Positions 62,840 to 64,000 of a DNA stretch of 64,000 nucleotides are shown here, one piece after another (positions within the stretch are counted from its first letter, which is position 1; each line of letters starts with the position of its first letter). Below the pieces are notes generated by a model. It had not been told where the DNA came from. It searched no databases and saw nothing but the letters and a program-made list of their open reading frames with translations. The DNA lies in the NCBI GenBank assembly GCA_035316325.1, contig DATHJB010000170.1, positions 62,001 through 126,000 on the forward strand, given 5' to 3'. The stretch is from Acidimicrobiales bacterium. GTDB taxonomy: Bacteria > Actinomycetota > Acidimicrobiia > Acidimicrobiales > VFJN01. The position numbers and the translations under genes were made by a program.

Positions 62840-64000
62840 TTGGCGTTCCACCCCGATCTGGTTGCCGAGCAGGACTACATCGACCGCGCCTACGACAGCT
62901 TGGAGCGCGCCAAGCAGACGGCGACGCGGCTGCGTTCGATGGTCGAGGTGGGCAAAGGCGGCACTGAGCAGGCCCGCTGGGAGCGGGAGATGATCGAGGG
63001 CAACATCGCCAACCGCCTCGACTACCTGAACCTCGGGGACGCCAGCCTGGTCTTCGGTCGCATCGACCGCACCCAGTCCGACGGCGGCGACACCTATTAC
63101 ATAGGCCGGGTCGCGGTGGCCGACGACACCCAGGAGCCCCTCGTCGTCGACTGGCGGGCGCCGGTGGCCGAGCCCTTCTACCGGGCGACCGGTCGGGCGT
63201 CGATGGGCCTGGTACGCCGCCGCCACTTCGCCACCCGGGGCCGCCGCCTGCTGGGCATCGAGGACGAGCTGTTCGGCGAGGGTGCCGGCCTCCTCGACGG
63301 CGGGCTGGCCGTCTCCGACAACGGGAACAAGGTGCGGGGCCACGGTGTCCTGCTCGCCGCGCTGGAGGAGTCCCGGACCGGTCACCTGTCCGACATCGTC
63401 GGCACCATCCAGGCCGAGCAGGACGAGATCATCCGCTCCGAGCTGCCCGGCGTTCTGGTGGTCCAGGGTGGTCCGGGCACCGGCAAGACGGTGGTCGCCC
63501 TCCACCGCGCCGCCTACCTCCTCTACACCTACCGGTTCCCGCTGGAGGGCCAGGGCGTCCTGGTGATCGGCCCGAACCGCCTGTTCCTGGGCTACATCGA
63601 GCAGGTGCTGCCCAGCCTGGGCGAGGCCGGCGTCGAGCTGGCGGTCCTGGCCGACCTCGTCGAGAACGTGCGGGTGACCGGCTTCGACAAGGCCGTCGCC
63701 GCCCGGGTGAAGGGCGATCTGCGGATGGCCCGGGTGCTGGCCAAGGCCGTGCGCGACCGGGAGCGCCCGCTGCGTCGCCCGCTCGAGGTCGGCTTCGGCC
63801 TGCAGACCCTCCGGGTTCCGGTCCGCCGCACGGTGTCGATGGTCGCCGAGGCCCGCCGCCGCTTCCGCACCCACAACGCCGGCCGCCGCTTCGTGGAGGC
63901 CCGGCTGTTCGAGGCGCTGACCGAGTCCAGCCGCACGCCGACCACCCTCGACGAGGTCAAGGGCCGGCTGCGCCACACCCCCGAGGTGCGGGAGGCGCTG
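62840..64000 (+). CDS. helD: HelD/UvrD-like superfamily 1 helicase, N-terminal part
   Basis: 387 codons up to the right edge, no stop. TTG 62840 is the start that fits: no ATG or GTG in this frame between the previous stop and here, with GGAGG 5 bases upstream. N-terminal coiled region AEQDYIDRAYDSLERAKQTA, then DYLNLGDASLVFGRIDR, DTYYIGRVAVADDTQEPLVV, DWRAPVAEPFYRAT: the HelD pattern. Walker A is VVQGGPGTGKTVVALHRAAY, followed by LVIGPNRLFLGYIEQVLPSL. HelD proteins bind RNA polymerase and release it from stalled complexes. The rest of the ATPase lies outside the window. Confidence 0.9.
   Translation, partial: MAFHPDLVAEQDYIDRAYDSLERAKQTATRLRSMVEVGKGGTEQARWEREMIEGNIANRLDYLNLGDASLVFGRIDRTQSDGGDTYYIGRVAVADDTQEPLVVDWRAPVAEPFYRATGRASMGLVRRRHFATRGRRLLGIEDELFGEGAGLLDGGLAVSDNGNKVRGHGVLLAALEESRTGHLSDIVGTIQAEQDEIIRSELPGVLVVQGGPGTGKTVVALHRAAYLLYTYRFPLEGQGVLVIGPNRLFLGYIEQVLPSLGEAGVELAVLADLVENVRVTGFDKAVAARVKGDLRMARVLAKAVRDRERPLRRPLEVGFGLQTLRVPVRRTVSMVAEARRRFRTHNAGRRFVEARLFEALTESSRTPTTLDEVKGRLRHTPEVREAL

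Overview
The window is a densely coding, very GC-rich stretch of bacterial chromosome. GTG and TTG starts, ATGA/GTGA overlaps, an actinobacterial heme set (HemQ, HemY-type oxidase, HemH, HemE), ergothioneine genes, a PAC2 protein and a HelD-like helicase all point to Actinomycetota. Class Acidimicrobiia is my best guess, but that is inference. I see no rRNA, tRNA, CRISPR array, transposase or integrase, and no gene-free stretch longer than about 225 bases.

Layout. 0-23 kb is mostly core: the end of hemQ; a branched-chain amino acid ABC transporter (livHMGF, with livK convergent); larE; glnB-glnD; a Nudix protein; PAC2 followed by a broken glycosyltransferase; small enzymes; egtB-egtD; a sigma-like regulator with a palindrome cluster upstream; a lipoprotein sugar dehydrogenase with tesB; a family 1 glycosidase with a methyltransferase; and GntR and MarR regulators.

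23.5-51.7 kb is an accessory catabolic region: an amino acid/amine oxidase, two TSUP permeases, a five-gene Opp-type importer, two further GntR regulators, and an eight-gene operon. That operon encodes an aldehyde dehydrogenase, a UbiD decarboxylase, an unlisted 51-residue Cys-rich protein, a three-subunit molybdenum hydroxylase, a fused LigB-LigA extradiol dioxygenase and an aspartate-dehydrogenase-like enzyme. UbiX, a flavin-binding-like protein and CoxG diverge from it. Beyond lie an ornithine cyclodeaminase-like/GlcG/aldehyde dehydrogenase/SDR operon, an MFS transporter, a gamma-glutamyltransferase-like protein, and a diiron (CADD-like) oxidase with two [2Fe-2S] ferredoxins. Similar short palindromic sites lie in front of three transcription units. 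Read together, the genes look like an aerobic pathway for an imported aromatic or N-heteroaromatic carboxylate: ring hydroxylation, decarboxylation, ring cleavage, then oxidation and deamination. The substrate cannot be named from sequence.

51.7-64 kb returns to envelope and core functions: a hydrolase-methyltransferase-glycosyltransferase operon, a membrane-anchored Hsp70-like protein with a Ser/Thr tail, an apolipoprotein N-acyltransferase with Ser at the catalytic Cys position, a heme operon (hemE-hemH-hemY), a very acidic protein with a calcium-loop motif, and the start of a HelD-like helicase.
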